Below are positions 8,795 through 18,357 of a DNA stretch of 64,000 nt, in pieces. Location of the stretch: NCBI RefSeq assembly GCF_030435705.1, contig NZ_CP129382.1, positions 2,258,501-2,322,500 of the forward strand, in the 5' to 3' direction. The stretch comes from Rhizobium sp. SSA_523 (GTDB taxonomy: Bacteria > Pseudomonadota > Alphaproteobacteria > Rhizobiales > Rhizobiaceae). The position numbers and the translations under genes are program-made. Position 1 is the stretch's first letter; the number at the start of each line of letters is the position of its first letter. A model generated the notes under the pieces. The model was not told where the DNA came from, did no database searches, and saw only the letters and a program-made list of their open reading frames with translations.

Positions 8795-10604
8795 GAGCAA
8801 GTCTCCATGTCACGGACCACGGCGAAACGGCGTCCGTTTCCCCCTCGCCCAGTTGGAAGAGAATGTCGCCGCCGGCCGGCGCGGCCGGGTTGCCGCCGGT
8901 CCGGTCCAGCCGGTCGCCGGAGAGATTGGCGCGCAGCTCCAGGATCCGGCTGCCGAAAGTCCAGCGCACGCCGAGCGCCGGGTCCTTCGCATCGATGATT
9001 TCGGCCGACCGGCCTTTGGCCGCAGGCAGCAGCGGCATGATGCTCTCGCGCCGGATTGTCAGCAGCTTTTTGTAGAAGTCCAGCATCTCCGCCGCCTCGG
9101 GCGACGACAGCACCTGCCAATCGAGCTTGGCCTTGTTGAAGGTCTCGACGGAGGTCGGATCCGGCAGGTCGTCGGCATCGAAACCGGGCAGACGGGAGAG
9201 CTCCTTGCGGCGCCCCTGCCGAACCTTCTCGTTGAGATCCTCGTTGAAATCGCAGAAGAAGGGGAAGGGTTCATCCGCCCCCCATTCCTCGCCCATGAAC
9301 AGCATGGGAAGCTGCGGCGCCAGCAGATAGACCGCCGCCGCCGCCTTCATCGCCTCCAGTGGCTGCGAGGCGATCATGCGGTCGCCAAGCGCCCGGTTGC
9401 CGATCTGGTCATGGTTCTGGATGAAGGAAATGAACGCCGTGGGCGGCAGATCGGCGCTGGGCTTGCCGCGCGCCTCGCCCCGATACTCCATCGCTTCTCC
9501 CTGGAAGACAAAGCCTTCCGCAAGAGCCCGCGCCGTTTTGGCTTGGCGGTCTTCGGCATAATCCTTGTAGTAGCCGAAGGTCTCGCCCGTTGCCGCAATG
9601 TGCAACACATGATGGATATCGTCATTCCATTGCGCGGTGAAGAACAGCGGCTCTCCCTTTGCGTCCCGCTTCAGGAGATCGCTGTCATTCTCTTCGTTCT
9701 CGACGACCAGATGGACATGCCGATTGCCGGCCTGCTCACGCACCCGGCGCGCCAGGGCATGCAGAAGATGCTCCTCGCTATCATCCTTGATGGCATGGAC
9801 GGCATCCAGCCGCAGCCCGTCGAAGCCAAAATCGCGCACCCAGTAAATGGCGTTCTGGATGACGAATTCCCGCACAGCCTCGGAGCCGACGTCATCGTAA
9901 TTGACGCCATTGCCCCAGGGCGTGTGATGGTGATCGGTGAAGATCGGCGCATAGGCGGGCAGGTAATTGCCGTCCGGGCCGAAGTGATTGTAGACGACAT
10001 CGAGAAAGACGCAGAGGCCGCGCTCATGCGCCGCATCGATGAGCGCCATCAGATCTTCAGGGCGCCCGTAGCTCGATTCCGGCGCATAAGGCAGGACGCC
10101 GTCATAGCCCCAGCCGCGCCGGCCGGGAAAATCGCTGATCGGCATCATCTGGATCGCCGTCACGCCGAGGTCGCGCAGATGGTCCAGCCTGTCGATTGCG
10201 GCGCGGAAGGTCCCCTCGGGCGTGAAGGTGCCGACATGCAGCTCGTAGAAAACCAGCTCTTCCACCGGCCGCCCTTGCCATCCGCCTTGCTGCGACCCCG
10301 AACGCTCCTTGCGCTGGCGGCCGATCGCCTCCAGATCCACGACCTCGCTCTGGCCATGCACATCCTCCGGCTGGTAGCGGGAGGCGGGATCGGGCACCTG
10401 GAGCCCATCCGGCAGGACAAAACTGTAGCGCGTTCCATGACCGCAATCGTCAAGGTCGAGTTGATGCCATCCCTCGCCCGCCGGCTGCATGGGGCGGGGC
10501 TCGCGATCGGCGATCTTCAAGAGAATCCGGTCGTGATTGGGGGCCCAGAAGCGAAACCGTGTGTGGGAACTGGAAAGAACGGGGCCGAAGAGGAAGTCAG
10601 ACAA
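8787..10604 (-). CDS. treZ: Malto-oligosyltrehalose trehalohydrolase (GH13)
   Basis: A 605-residue GH13 protein with an N-terminal carbohydrate-binding fold (FRFWAPNHDRI), then the TIM barrel. It releases trehalose from maltooligosyltrehalose. DVVYNHFG (about 202-209), GLRLDAVHAI (nucleophile D267) and VVENEEND (acid/base E302) match TreZ. The partner treY, which makes the substrate, is not in the window; the downstream gene is malQ and then a converging cysG. Trehalose synthesis would be a stress or osmotic function, in line with the NAGGN genes nearby. Confidence 0.94.
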   Translation of the reverse strand: MSDFLFGPVLSSSHTRFRFWAPNHDRILLKIADREPRPMQPAGEGWHQLDLDDCGHGTRYSFVLPDGLQVPDPASRYQPEDVHGQSEVVDLEAIGRQRKERSGSQQGGWQGRPVEELVFYELHVGTFTPEGTFRAAIDRLDHLRDLGVTAIQMMPISDFPGRRGWGYDGVLPYAPESSYGRPEDLMALIDAAHERGLCVFLDVVYNHFGPDGNYLPAYAPIFTDHHHTPWGNGVNYDDVGSEAVREFVIQNAIYWVRDFGFDGLRLDAVHAIKDDSEEHLLHALARRVREQAGNRHVHLVVENEENDSDLLKRDAKGEPLFFTAQWNDDIHHVLHIAATGETFGYYKDYAEDRQAKTARALAEGFVFQGEAMEYRGEARGKPSADLPPTAFISFIQNHDQIGNRALGDRMIASQPLEAMKAAAAVYLLAPQLPMLFMGEEWGADEPFPFFCDFNEDLNEKVRQGRRKELSRLPGFDADDLPDPTSVETFNKAKLDWQVLSSPEAAEMLDFYKKLLTIRRESIMPLLPAAKGRSAEIIDAKDPALGVRWTFGSRILELRANLSGDRLDRTGGNPAAPAGGDILFQLGEGETDAVSPWSVTWRLAHG

Positions 10605-10742
10605 AGGGCGGACCTTTCATAGCAGCGACCGAGCCCAAACGCGGCCAATGGCGAAAGGTTTCGCCCGCCCTCACGATTGGCGGAACTTGGCCGAGGCGTT
10701 CAGAGTATGGCCGGTCGCCTGGTCTTCCTGCGCCAGACATGG

Positions 10743-10775
10743 CGAAGGCGCCGGATGCGGCACCCGGCGCCTTCG
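10743..10775 (-). terminator. 12-bp GC-rich hairpin after the MFS gene
   Basis: CGAAGGCGCCGG (10743-10754) and CCGGCGCCTTCG (10764-10775) pair perfectly around a 9-base loop. It lies 43 bases past the stop of the minus-strand MFS gene and upstream of treZ. There is no T-run on either side, so it may be a weak or Rho-assisted terminator or an mRNA 3'-end stabiliser. The rest of the 10605-10817 gap shows nothing recognisable. Confidence 0.5.
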
Positions 10776-10817
10776 GATCAGTCCTAAGCCGGGGCTGAAC
10801 GCCCCGCAGCCATGGGT

Positions 10818-12164
10818 TCAGTGGGCAACCGGCGCCTGATGCTCGGCCGAGCCCAGGATGCGGCTCAGCGTCAGGGCCGCAAGCGTACAGATTGCCCCGG
10901 AGATCAGGTAGCCGCCGATGAAGATGATGCCGAAATTGCTGGCCAGGCCAAGCGCCACGAGCGGCGCGAAACCGGCACCGAGGAGCCAGGCCAGATCGGA
11001 GGTCAGGGCCGAGCCGGTATAACGGTAATCCCGTCCGAAACGCGAGGAGACCGCGCCGGACGCCTGGCCGAAGGACAGGCCAAGAATGCCGAAGCCGATG
11101 ATGATGAAGGCATCCTGCCCCTTGCCGCCGGCATCCAGCAGGAAGGGCGCCGAGAAGCTGAACAGGGCGATGATGACGGCACCGATCATCAGCTGGCTGC
11201 GCCGGCCGATGCGATCGGCGATGGCTCCGGAGATGACGACAGCCCCGAGCCCGACAACCGCACCGATGATCTGCACGAAGAGGAACTCCCCGGCCGACTG
11301 CCCGCCGTAAAGCGTGACCCAGCTCAAGGGGAAGATCGTCACCAGGTGGAACATGGCAAAGCTTGCAAGCGGGACGAAGGCGCCGAGCAGGATGTCGCGG
11401 CCATGGACGGAGATCGTCGCGGCAATGGTCTGCGGGCGCAGCTCATGGCTCTCGAAGAGCTCGCCGAATTCGCGGCTGGCGACGATGCGCAGGCGGGCGA
11501 ACAGGGCCACCACATTGATGGCGAAAGCCACGAAGAAGGGATAGCGCCAGCCCCAGGAGAGGAAGTCGGCATCGGTGAGATTGGCATAGAAATAGCCGAA
11601 AAGGGCGCTGGCAAGGGCAAAGCCGATCGGCGCCCCGAGCTGCGGGATCATGGCGTACCAGCCGCGCTGGCCTTCCGGCGCATTGAGCGCAAGAAGCGAG
11701 GCCATGCCGTCCCAGGCGCCGCCAAGCGCGAAGCCCTGGCCCAGCCGGAACAAAGCAAGGAGGGCGACGGCCCACATGCCGATTGTCTCATAGCCCGGGA
11801 GGAAGGCTATGGATGCGGTGGAACCGCCGAGAAGGAATAGCGCGATCGTCAACTTGGTGCCGCGGCCATAGGTGCGGTCGATCCACATGAATACCACCGA
11901 TCCCACCGGGCGCGCCAGAAAGGCAAGCGAGAAGACGGCGAAGGATGCAAGCGTGGCGGTGACCGGCTCCGCGATAAAGGCGAAGATGAGCCGGGGGAAA
12001 ACCAGAACCGACGCGATCCCGTAGACGAAGAAGTCGAAGAACTCCGACATGCGGCCGATGATCACACCGATCGCGATGCTTCCCGGCGACAAGGGCTTGT
12101 CGTCATGCATCGCGCGTGCGTCACGCTCGAAGTGGGACGATGTCGGGGTACCAGCTGTGGACAT
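10818..12164 (-). CDS. MFS transporter, metabolite:H+ symporter-like
   Basis: A 448-residue protein with about twelve hydrophobic segments. It resembles the MHS branch of the major facilitator superfamily: an N-terminal IIGRMSEFFDFFVYGIASVL helix, and the loop after helix 2 carrying RPVGSVVFMWIDRTYGR, the classic RxxG...DRxGR motif. It sits in the inner membrane; MHS members import organic acids, osmolytes or aromatic acids, but the substrate cannot be read here. ATG 12164 is fixed by an AAGGAGGAG ribosome-binding site 7-8 bases upstream. It is divergent from cyoA across a 335-bp region. Confidence 0.85.
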   Translation of the reverse strand: MSTAGTPTSSHFERDARAMHDDKPLSPGSIAIGVIIGRMSEFFDFFVYGIASVLVFPRLIFAFIAEPVTATLASFAVFSLAFLARPVGSVVFMWIDRTYGRGTKLTIALFLLGGSTASIAFLPGYETIGMWAVALLALFRLGQGFALGGAWDGMASLLALNAPEGQRGWYAMIPQLGAPIGFALASALFGYFYANLTDADFLSWGWRYPFFVAFAINVVALFARLRIVASREFGELFESHELRPQTIAATISVHGRDILLGAFVPLASFAMFHLVTIFPLSWVTLYGGQSAGEFLFVQIIGAVVGLGAVVISGAIADRIGRRSQLMIGAVIIALFSFSAPFLLDAGGKGQDAFIIIGFGILGLSFGQASGAVSSRFGRDYRYTGSALTSDLAWLLGAGFAPLVALGLASNFGIIFIGGYLISGAICTLAALTLSRILGSAEHQAPVAH

Positions 12165-12499
12165 ATATGCACTCCTCCTTTGCGGCGAATGGTCGCCTCC
12201 CCATAAGGGAGGATGATACATATTTAGCCTTTATCAAGCCCCAATTGCTGGACGAGCTGACTTTCCGCCCCATTTCCGGCTTTGATGCCGATATGGATTG
12301 AAAAACAGCTCCGGATATGCCGGGCTTGGCAGGCCTTTGTCGATCATCCCGCACGCCTTTCCGGAGAACGGCGGGCAGGGTCGCTTGGTTCCTGCTGCAA
12401 TGCACGATTTTGTTTTGCAGTGCGACGAAAGACCTCATAGAGAGCGGCGCCGTACTGCTTTAGTCGCAGGTAGACAAAACGCAAATTTCGAACTGAAAG
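12165..12499. promoter_or_regulatory. Divergent intergenic region between the MFS gene and cyoA
   Basis: 335 bp without a credible gene. It must hold the promoters of both the MFS transporter (minus) and the cyo operon (plus). The 12165-12300 part is more AT-rich than its surroundings. No perfect palindrome or known operator was identified with confidence. Short reading frames here lack ribosome-binding sites and look like chance. Confidence 0.4.
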
Positions 12500-13630
12500 A
12501 TGCCTCGGTTGATGAAACTCATTCGCCGGCTTAGTGCCCTCGCTTTACCCCTGGCCCTGTCGGGCTGTGACCTCGTCGTCATGTCGCCCTCGGGCGACAT
12601 CGCCATGCAGCAGCGTGACCTGATCATCGTATCGGTCGTGCTGATGCTGCTGATCATCGTGCCCGTAATGTGCCTGACGCTCTATTTCGCCTGGCATTAC
12701 CGGCAGTCGAACACCACGGCCCGCTACGACCCTGAATGGCATCACTCGACACGCCTCGAAGTGGTGATCTGGTCGGCGCCGCTGGCCATCATCATCGCGC
12801 TGGGAGCGGTCACCTGGATCAGCACCCACAAGCTCGACCCCTACCGCCCGCTCGACCGCATCGATGCGCAGCGCCCCGTGACCGCCGAGATCAAGCCGAT
12901 CACCATCGAAGTGGTGGCGCTCGACTGGAAATGGCTCTTCCTCTATCCGGAACAGGGGATTGCCACGGTCAACGAGATAGCGGCGCCGATCGATACGCCG
13001 ATCGAGTTCAAGATCACCGGCACGACGGTGATGAACTCCTTCTATATTCCCGCCCTTGCCGGGCAGATCTACGCCATGCCAGGCATGCAGACCAAGCTGC
13101 ACGCGGTGATGAACAGGCAAGGCGTCTATGACGGCTTCTCCGCCAATTACAGCGGCGACGGCTTTTCCGGCATGAAGTTCAAGTTCCACGGCCTCAGCAA
13201 TGACGGCTTCAACGAGTGGGTCAGCCGTGTGAAGACCCAGGGCACCATGCTGAACCGCGACAGCTTCATCAAGCTTGAGCGGCCGAGCACCCGCGTTCCG
13301 GTGACCTATTACGCCCGGGTGGAAAACGGCCTGTTCGACGCGATCCTCAACCTCTGCGTCCAGCCAGGCCAGATGTGCATGAACGAGATGATGCATATCG
13401 ACATGATGGGCGGAGCCGGGCTGGAAAGCGAAGAAAACCGCGATCGCCTGGAATATGACACCCGCTGGTCGGTCGAAGCCGGTCCCGGCGCGACCTTCCC
13501 GGCAACGGGTCATGGCGCCAAGCACGGCACGGAGTCCGAAGGCGTGAACGATCCCGCGGACGCCGGCGCCGAAGGCTCAAAGAGCGAGGGCGTCGCTCCC
13601 GCCCAGCTCAACACCAATCCGAAGCCGTAA
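12500..13630 (+). CDS. cyoA: Cytochrome bo3-type ubiquinol oxidase subunit II
   Basis: A 376-residue lipoprotein subunit. The signal peptide ends in the lipobox LALSGC, two transmembrane helices follow, and then the cupredoxin-like periplasmic domain. CuA ligands are absent, as expected for a quinol oxidase. The C-terminus has an extra hydrophilic Ala/Glu/Gly-rich tail of about 60 residues. The start is ATG 12500 or ATG 12512; the latter gives the more typical signal peptide start MKLIRRL. First gene of cyoABCD-SURF1, 30 bp before cyoB. The complex oxidises ubiquinol and reduces oxygen while pumping protons. Confidence 0.95.
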   Translation: MPRLMKLIRRLSALALPLALSGCDLVVMSPSGDIAMQQRDLIIVSVVLMLLIIVPVMCLTLYFAWHYRQSNTTARYDPEWHHSTRLEVVIWSAPLAIIIALGAVTWISTHKLDPYRPLDRIDAQRPVTAEIKPITIEVVALDWKWLFLYPEQGIATVNEIAAPIDTPIEFKITGTTVMNSFYIPALAGQIYAMPGMQTKLHAVMNRQGVYDGFSANYSGDGFSGMKFKFHGLSNDGFNEWVSRVKTQGTMLNRDSFIKLERPSTRVPVTYYARVENGLFDAILNLCVQPGQMCMNEMMHIDMMGGAGLESEENRDRLEYDTRWSVEAGPGATFPATGHGAKHGTESEGVNDPADAGAEGSKSEGVAPAQLNTNPKP

Positions 13631-13660
13631 GCCGCGGCTTGAGACGTACTGGAAACTGAG

Positions 13661-15667
13661 ATGTTTACGAACAGTAACCTGATGGAATTCATCTTCGGTC
13701 GGTTGTCATTGGACTCGCTGGCGTTTTTGCATGAACCCATCCTCCTGGTGACATTCCTGGCCGTCATCGCGGGCGGCTGCGCCGTCCTTGGCGCCCTCAC
13801 CTATTTCCGCCTCTGGGGCTATCTCTGGAACGACTGGTTCACCAGTGTCGATCACAAGAAGATCGGCATCATGTATGTCATCCTCTCGCTCGTGATGCTG
13901 CTGCGCGGCTTTGCCGATGCGGTCATGATGCGCACGCAGCAGGCAATCGCCTTCGGGGCCAATGAGGGCTATCTGCCGCCGCATCACTATGACCAGATCT
14001 TCACCGCCCATGGCGTGATCATGATCTTCTTCTTCGCCATGCCTCTGGTGACGGGAATCATGAACTATGTGGTGCCGCTGCAGATCGGCGCGCGCGACGT
14101 ATCCTTCCCCTTCCTGAACAATTTCTCGTTCTGGATGACAACGGCCGGCGCCGTCATCATCATGCTGTCGCTCTTCGTCGGCGAATTCGCCCGCACCGGC
14201 TGGCTGGCCTATCCGCCGCTCTCGGGCGCGGATTACTCGCCGGGTGTCGGCGTCGACTATTACATCTGGGGCCTGCAGGTCGCCGGGGTGGGCACCACGC
14301 TGTCGGGCATCAACCTGATTGCCACCATCGTGAAGATGCGCGCGCCCGGCATGACCATGATGAAGATGCCGATCTTCACCTGGACCTCGCTCTGCACCAA
14401 CGTCCTGATCGTCGCCTCCTTCCCGATCCTGACGGCCACCCTCGTTCTCCTGACGCTCGACCGCTATGTTGGCACGAATTTCTTCACCAACGATCTCGGC
14501 GGCAATCCGATGATGTATGTCAACCTCATCTGGATCTGGGGTCATCCGGAAGTGTACATCCTCATCCTGCCGGCCTTCGGCATCTTTTCCGAAATCGTGT
14601 CGACCTATTCTGGCAAGCGCCTCTTCGGCTATGCCTCCATGGTCTATGCGACGGTGGTCATTACCATCCTGTCCTACCTGGTCTGGCTGCACCACTTCTT
14701 CACCATGGGCTCGGGCGCCAGCGTGAACGCCTTCTTCGGCATCACCACGATGATCATCTCGATCCCGACGGGCGCGAAGATCTTCAACTGGCTGTTCACG
14801 ATGTATCGTGGCCGCATCCGCTACGAAGTCCCGATGTACTGGACCATCGGCTTCATGGTGACCTTCGTCATCGGCGGCATGACCGGGGTCATGCTCGCCG
14901 TTCCGCCGGCCGATTTCGTGCTGCACAACTCGCTGTTCCTGATCGCCCACTTCCACAATGTCATCATCGGCGGCGTGGTCTTCGGCCTTCTCGCCGGCAT
15001 CAACTTCTGGTTCCCGAAAGCCTTCGGCTACAAGCTGGATCCCTTCTGGGGCAAGATGTCCTTCTGGTTCTGGCTGATCGGTTTCTACTTCGCCTTCATG
15101 CCGCTCTACGTGCTCGGCCTGATGGGCGTGACCCGCCGCATCAACCATTTCGATGACCCCTCGCTGCAGATCTGGTTCGTGATTGCGGCCTTCGGCGCCT
15201 TCCTGATCGCGCTCGGCATCGCATCCTTCGTCATCCAGCTGGTGGTGAGCTTCCTGAAGCGCGATCAGCTGCGGGATCTGACGGGCGATCCGTGGAACGG
15301 CCGGACGCTGGAATGGTCGACCTCGTCGCCGCCTCCGGAATACAACTTCGCCTTCACCCCGGTCGTGCACGATCATGACAGCTGGTATGACATGAAGCGG
15401 CGCGGCTATGTGCGGCCCGTGGAAGGCTTCAGGCCGATCCACATGCCCAGGAACACCGGAACGGGCGTGATCCTGTCGGCCCTGAGCGTGACGCTGGCCT
15501 TCGGTCTCATCTGGTACATGTGGTGGCTGGCTGCCTTGTCCTTCCTCGGCATCATCGTCGTCTCCATCGCACATACCTTCAACTACAAGCGCGACTACTA
15601 CATCCCTGCCGAAACCGTCGTCACGACGGAAAATGCACGGACGAAGCAGCTCGCGGAGCAGGCCTGA
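13661..15667 (+). CDS. cyoB: Cytochrome bo3-type ubiquinol oxidase subunit I
   Basis: A 668-residue heme-copper oxidase subunit with about 15 transmembrane helices. Visible ligands and channel residues include [11 protein letters not shown] (low-spin heme His), [12 protein letters not shown] (CuB His and cross-linked Tyr, D/K-channel region), LHHFFTMG (two CuB His) and [11 protein letters not shown] (heme ligands). The WGHPEVY motif identifies a type A oxidase. It carries heme b and heme o/a; the heme O synthase gene (cyoE) is not in this window. Followed 2 bp later by cyoC. Confidence 0.97.
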   Translation: MFTNSNLMEFIFGRLSLDSLAFLHEPILLVTFLAVIAGGCAVLGALTYFRLWGYLWNDWFTSVDHKKIGIMYVILSLVMLLRGFADAVMMRTQQAIAFGANEGYLPPHHYDQIFTAHGVIMIFFFAMPLVTGIMNYVVPLQIGARDVSFPFLNNFSFWMTTAGAVIIMLSLFVGEFARTGWLAYPPLSGADYSPGVGVDYYIWGLQVAGVGTTLSGINLIATIVKMRAPGMTMMKMPIFTWTSLCTNVLIVASFPILTATLVLLTLDRYVGTNFFTNDLGGNPMMYVNLIWIWGHPEVYILILPAFGIFSEIVSTYSGKRLFGYASMVYATVVITILSYLVWLHHFFTMGSGASVNAFFGITTMIISIPTGAKIFNWLFTMYRGRIRYEVPMYWTIGFMVTFVIGGMTGVMLAVPPADFVLHNSLFLIAHFHNVIIGGVVFGLLAGINFWFPKAFGYKLDPFWGKMSFWFWLIGFYFAFMPLYVLGLMGVTRRINHFDDPSLQIWFVIAAFGAFLIALGIASFVIQLVVSFLKRDQLRDLTGDPWNGRTLEWSTSSPPPEYNFAFTPVVHDHDSWYDMKRRGYVRPVEGFRPIHMPRNTGTGVILSALSVTLAFGLIWYMWWLAALSFLGIIVVSIAHTFNYKRDYYIPAETVVTTENARTKQLAEQA

Positions 15668-15669
15668 CC

Positions 15670-16287
15670 ATGAGTGCAACACCCGTTTCGGCCGAAAAGC
15701 CGACCTTCTACCTGACGGAAGATCATCATCCGGAAAACAGCACCATGCTGGGCTTCTGGATCTATCTGATGAGCGACTGCCTGATGTTCGCGGTCCTCTT
15801 CGTCACCTATGCCGTGCTCGGCCGCAGCTATGCGGCCGGCCCTTCGCCCGCTGATCTGTTCGACCTGAACCTGGTCGCCATCAACACGGCCATGCTGCTG
15901 TTCTCCTCCATCACCTATGGCTTTGCCATGTTGCGGATGGAAAAGGGCGACAAAGCGGGCACGCTGAAATGGCTCGCCATTACCGGCCTCTTCGGTCTCG
16001 CCTTTCTCGGCATCGAACTCTACGAGTTCAACCACCTGATCCACGAAGGGGCCACCCCGCAGCGGTCGGCCTTCCTCTCGGCCTTCTTCACCCTTGTCGG
16101 GACCCACGGCCTGCACGTGACCTTCGGCTGCATCTGGCTGGTGACGCTGATGGTCCAGGTCTCCAGGTTCGGCCTGATCGAAGACAATCGCCGCCGGCTG
16201 ATGTGCCTGTCGATGTTCTGGCACTTCCTGGACGTGATCTGGATCGGCGTCTTCTCCCTCGTTTACCTGATTGGAGTGATCGGATGA
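15670..16287 (+). CDS. cyoC: Cytochrome bo3-type ubiquinol oxidase subunit III
   Basis: A 205-residue five-helix membrane subunit of the COX3 family, with the typical NSTMLGFWIYLMSDCLMF start and TLVGTHGLHVTFGCIW. The true start is ATG 15670, three bases after the cyoB stop; the same frame is open further upstream inside cyoB but that part is not this gene. It overlaps cyoD by 4 bp (ATGA). It stabilises subunit I rather than carrying redox centres. Confidence 0.96.
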   Translation: MSATPVSAEKPTFYLTEDHHPENSTMLGFWIYLMSDCLMFAVLFVTYAVLGRSYAAGPSPADLFDLNLVAINTAMLLFSSITYGFAMLRMEKGDKAGTLKWLAITGLFGLAFLGIELYEFNHLIHEGATPQRSAFLSAFFTLVGTHGLHVTFGCIWLVTLMVQVSRFGLIEDNRRRLMCLSMFWHFLDVIWIGVFSLVYLIGVIG

Positions 16288-16691
16288 GTTCGCAACCGCA
16301 CGCGCCGGCGCATGAGAGCGCCGAGACGGCCCATCACGGCCATAGCCATGGGCATGAAGCCGCGCATGGCTCCTTCAACAGCTATTTGACCGGCTTTGTC
16401 CTGTCGGTCATCCTCACGGCCATTCCCTTCTGGCTGGTCATGGGCAATGTCATCGACAGCAAGGCTCTGGCCGTGGCGATCGTCATGGGCCTCGGAGCCG
16501 TGCAGATCGTCGTCCACATGATCTACTTCCTGCACATGAACACCAAGTCGGAAGGCGGCTGGACCATGCTGGCGCTGATCTTCACGATCATCATCGTCGC
16601 CATCGCGCTTGCCGGTTCGCTCTGGGTCATGCATCACCTGAACACGAATATGATGCCGATGAGCCCGGAAATGATGAAGAACATGCCGTAA
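16284..16691 (+). CDS. cyoD: Cytochrome bo3-type ubiquinol oxidase subunit IV
   Basis: A 135-residue small subunit with a His-rich N-terminus (HHGHSHGHEAAHG) and three transmembrane helices (LTGFVLSVILTAIPFWLV, then IVVHMIYFLHMN and ALIFTIIIVAIALAGSLWVM). Length and layout match CyoD; the C-terminus is Met-rich. The start overlaps the cyoC stop. It is needed for assembly of the CuB centre in related oxidases. Confidence 0.93.
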   Translation: MSSQPHAPAHESAETAHHGHSHGHEAAHGSFNSYLTGFVLSVILTAIPFWLVMGNVIDSKALAVAIVMGLGAVQIVVHMIYFLHMNTKSEGGWTMLALIFTIIIVAIALAGSLWVMHHLNTNMMPMSPEMMKNMP

Positions 16692-16738
16692 GGCATGGTG
16701 CCGCGGCGCTCGCTGCCGCGGCTGAGGACGCAACAGCC

Positions 16739-17494
16739 ATGACCCGTGAGGCCCGTCATCCCCCTGCAAGGCGCACCATCGTCTTTGCTCTTGCGATGGC
16801 GGTCCTCACGCTCGTTTTCTTAGGGCTTGGCAGCTGGCAGGTGCAGCGCCTGTTCTGGAAACTCGACCTGATCGCCAGGGTCGATGCGCGCGTTCATGCA
16901 CCGGCCGTTCCGGCGCCCGGACGGGATGCTTGGCCAAACATCAATGCCGCCGGTGATGAATATCGCCACGTGACGGCGCAAGGGACCTTCCTCAACGAGA
17001 ATGAGGTCCTCGTCCAGGCCGTGACGGAACGCGGCCCGGGCTTCTGGGTGATCACGCCGCTCGAGACAGCCGACCGCGGCATCATTCTCATCAATCGCGG
17101 CTTCGTGCCGCCGGACCGACGAGACCGGAGCTCGCGCCGGGCGAGCGAAGTTGAGGGCGTGACGACGGTGACCGGACTTCTGCGCATCAGCGAACCGGGC
17201 GGCGGCTTCCTGCGGGCCAATGATCCGGCCGCCGGCCGCTGGTATTCCCGCGATGTCGGGGCGATCGCCGCCGCAGCCGGGCTGGAAGATGTCGCGCCCT
17301 ATTTCATTGATGCCGACGCCTTGGCCGATAGCGCTGCCTTTCCCGTGGGGGGCCTGACGGTCATCGCTTTTCGCAACAGCCATCTCGTCTACGCGCTCAC
17401 CTGGTACGCCCTGGCCTTGATGTCGGCGGGCGCCTGCTTCTACCTCTTGCGTCGTCGGCCACCTGAGACGGACCGGGAACTGCGACGACCGTGA
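16739..17494 (+). CDS. SURF1-family oxidase assembly factor
   Basis: A 251-residue protein with an N-terminal transmembrane helix (TIVFALAMAVLTLVFLGLGSWQVQRL), a periplasmic domain with the SURF1 block ITPLETADRGIILINRGF, and a C-terminal helix ending in YALTWYALALM. SURF1 proteins help insert heme into heme-copper oxidases; a quinol-oxidase-dedicated type located in cyo operons is known from Paracoccus. It starts 47 bp after cyoD. A further small membrane-protein gene follows 48 bp later. Confidence 0.92.
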   Translation: MTREARHPPARRTIVFALAMAVLTLVFLGLGSWQVQRLFWKLDLIARVDARVHAPAVPAPGRDAWPNINAAGDEYRHVTAQGTFLNENEVLVQAVTERGPGFWVITPLETADRGIILINRGFVPPDRRDRSSRRASEVEGVTTVTGLLRISEPGGGFLRANDPAAGRWYSRDVGAIAAAAGLEDVAPYFIDADALADSAAFPVGGLTVIAFRNSHLVYALTWYALALMSAGACFYLLRRRPPETDRELRRP

Positions 17495-17542
17495 CCAGTT
17501 AGACGCCGGCAAGCGGGAACGGTAAGCAGGAAAGGCAAGCAG

Positions 17543-17719
17543 ATGATCAAGGATCCACACAACGACCCGATCGCCAGCCCGGAGGATGGCCCGGCGGAGC
17601 GTCAAAAAAAGCGGAAGGTGGGGCGCACTGCCATCACCTTCATCATCATCTATGCACTGGGCGCCTTCAGCCTCTATCTCTTCATCGTCTTCTTCGGCTC
17701 CGTCGCCTCCACACAGTGA
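17543..17719 (+). CDS. Small (58 aa) single-pass membrane protein after SURF1
   Basis: ATG 17543 follows an AAAGGCAAG purine tract. The product has about 28 charged, Pro-rich cytoplasmic residues ending in RQKKRKVGR, one hydrophobic helix of about 22 residues (ITFIIIYALGAFSLYLFIVFF) and a short tail. The positive cluster before the helix predicts an N-in orientation. It is the last gene of the cyo cluster in the same direction. I do not recognise a family. Small one-helix subunits accompany many terminal oxidases, so an accessory subunit of the Cyo complex is a reasonable inference. Confidence 0.6.
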   Translation: MIKDPHNDPIASPEDGPAERQKKRKVGRTAITFIIIYALGAFSLYLFIVFFGSVASTQ

Positions 17720-17739
17720 CACGTCCCGGAATGCGCGCT

Positions 17740-18249
17740 TCAGCGCATGCGGTGCTGCAGGTCTTCATGTGTCAGGCCGAAATGATCGAGCAGGATGCGG
17801 ATATTGCGCCGGTGGGATTTGAAATAGAGATCGAAGACATCGCCCACCAGAGGCACGCTGCCCAGCACCGCATCCGTTGCAACATTGCCCAGCATCTGGA
17901 GCTGCTTGTTCCCCGGCAGGCCAAGGCGGCGCGCCTCGTTGAGCAGGAGGAGCCCGACCAGCGCGCCGGCGGCATCGCCGATGCCCGGCACGATGCCGAG
18001 GACCGAATCGGCGCCGAAGCGGATATTCGTGCCGGGGATGCGCAGCGCGGTGTCCATCACCCTTGCAAGCTTGCTGAGCTTGGCAAGACGGCGCAGGGTC
18101 TCCGCATCAGGAATATCCGCCCGACCGGCGGCTCCGGCATAGGCGCGGCCACCAGGCCCGGACCGTCGATCGCCAAACCTTCCGCTATCGCCCGTTCTTC
18201 CGCTGTTGCCGGTTCTTCCGCTGTCGCCTTGGCGTCCTGTCTCGTCCAT
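17740..18249 (-). CDS. DUF4112 family protein
   Basis: A 169-residue protein. The conserved DUF4112 core spans about residues 60-165: ARVMDTALRIPGTNIRFGAD, then LGIVPGIGDAAGALVGLLLL (hydrophobic, probably membrane-associated) and GSVPLVGDVFDLYFKSH. The first 40 residues are low complexity with repeated GRTGDSGR-like units. The start is supported by GGGAGA 7 bases upstream. The function of the family is unknown. It converges on the cyo cluster with a 20-bp gap. Confidence 0.8.
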   Translation of the reverse strand: MDETGRQGDSGRTGNSGRTGDSGRFGDRRSGPGGRAYAGAAGRADIPDAETLRRLAKLSKLARVMDTALRIPGTNIRFGADSVLGIVPGIGDAAGALVGLLLLNEARRLGLPGNKQLQMLGNVATDAVLGSVPLVGDVFDLYFKSHRRNIRILLDHFGLTHEDLQHRMR

Positions 18250-18330
18250 GCCCGTTCTCCCGCCTGCGCAAACGATCTGCCGGCGTCAGCTAACGTGGCA
18301 GGCGAAGGCGGGTTCCAAACGGGCGCAAGG

Positions 18331-18357
18331 GCGGCTGGGGCGGCTGGGGCGGCTGGG
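18331..18357 (+). repeat. Tandem repeat, 3 x 9 bp GCGGCTGGG
   Basis: Three exact copies of GCGGCTGGG in the 279-bp gap between the DUF4112 gene and the FAH-family gene. Slipped-strand expansion is the simple explanation. A further GC-rich tract of CCTGC units lies at 19461-19494 beyond the FAH gene. Confidence 0.8.
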
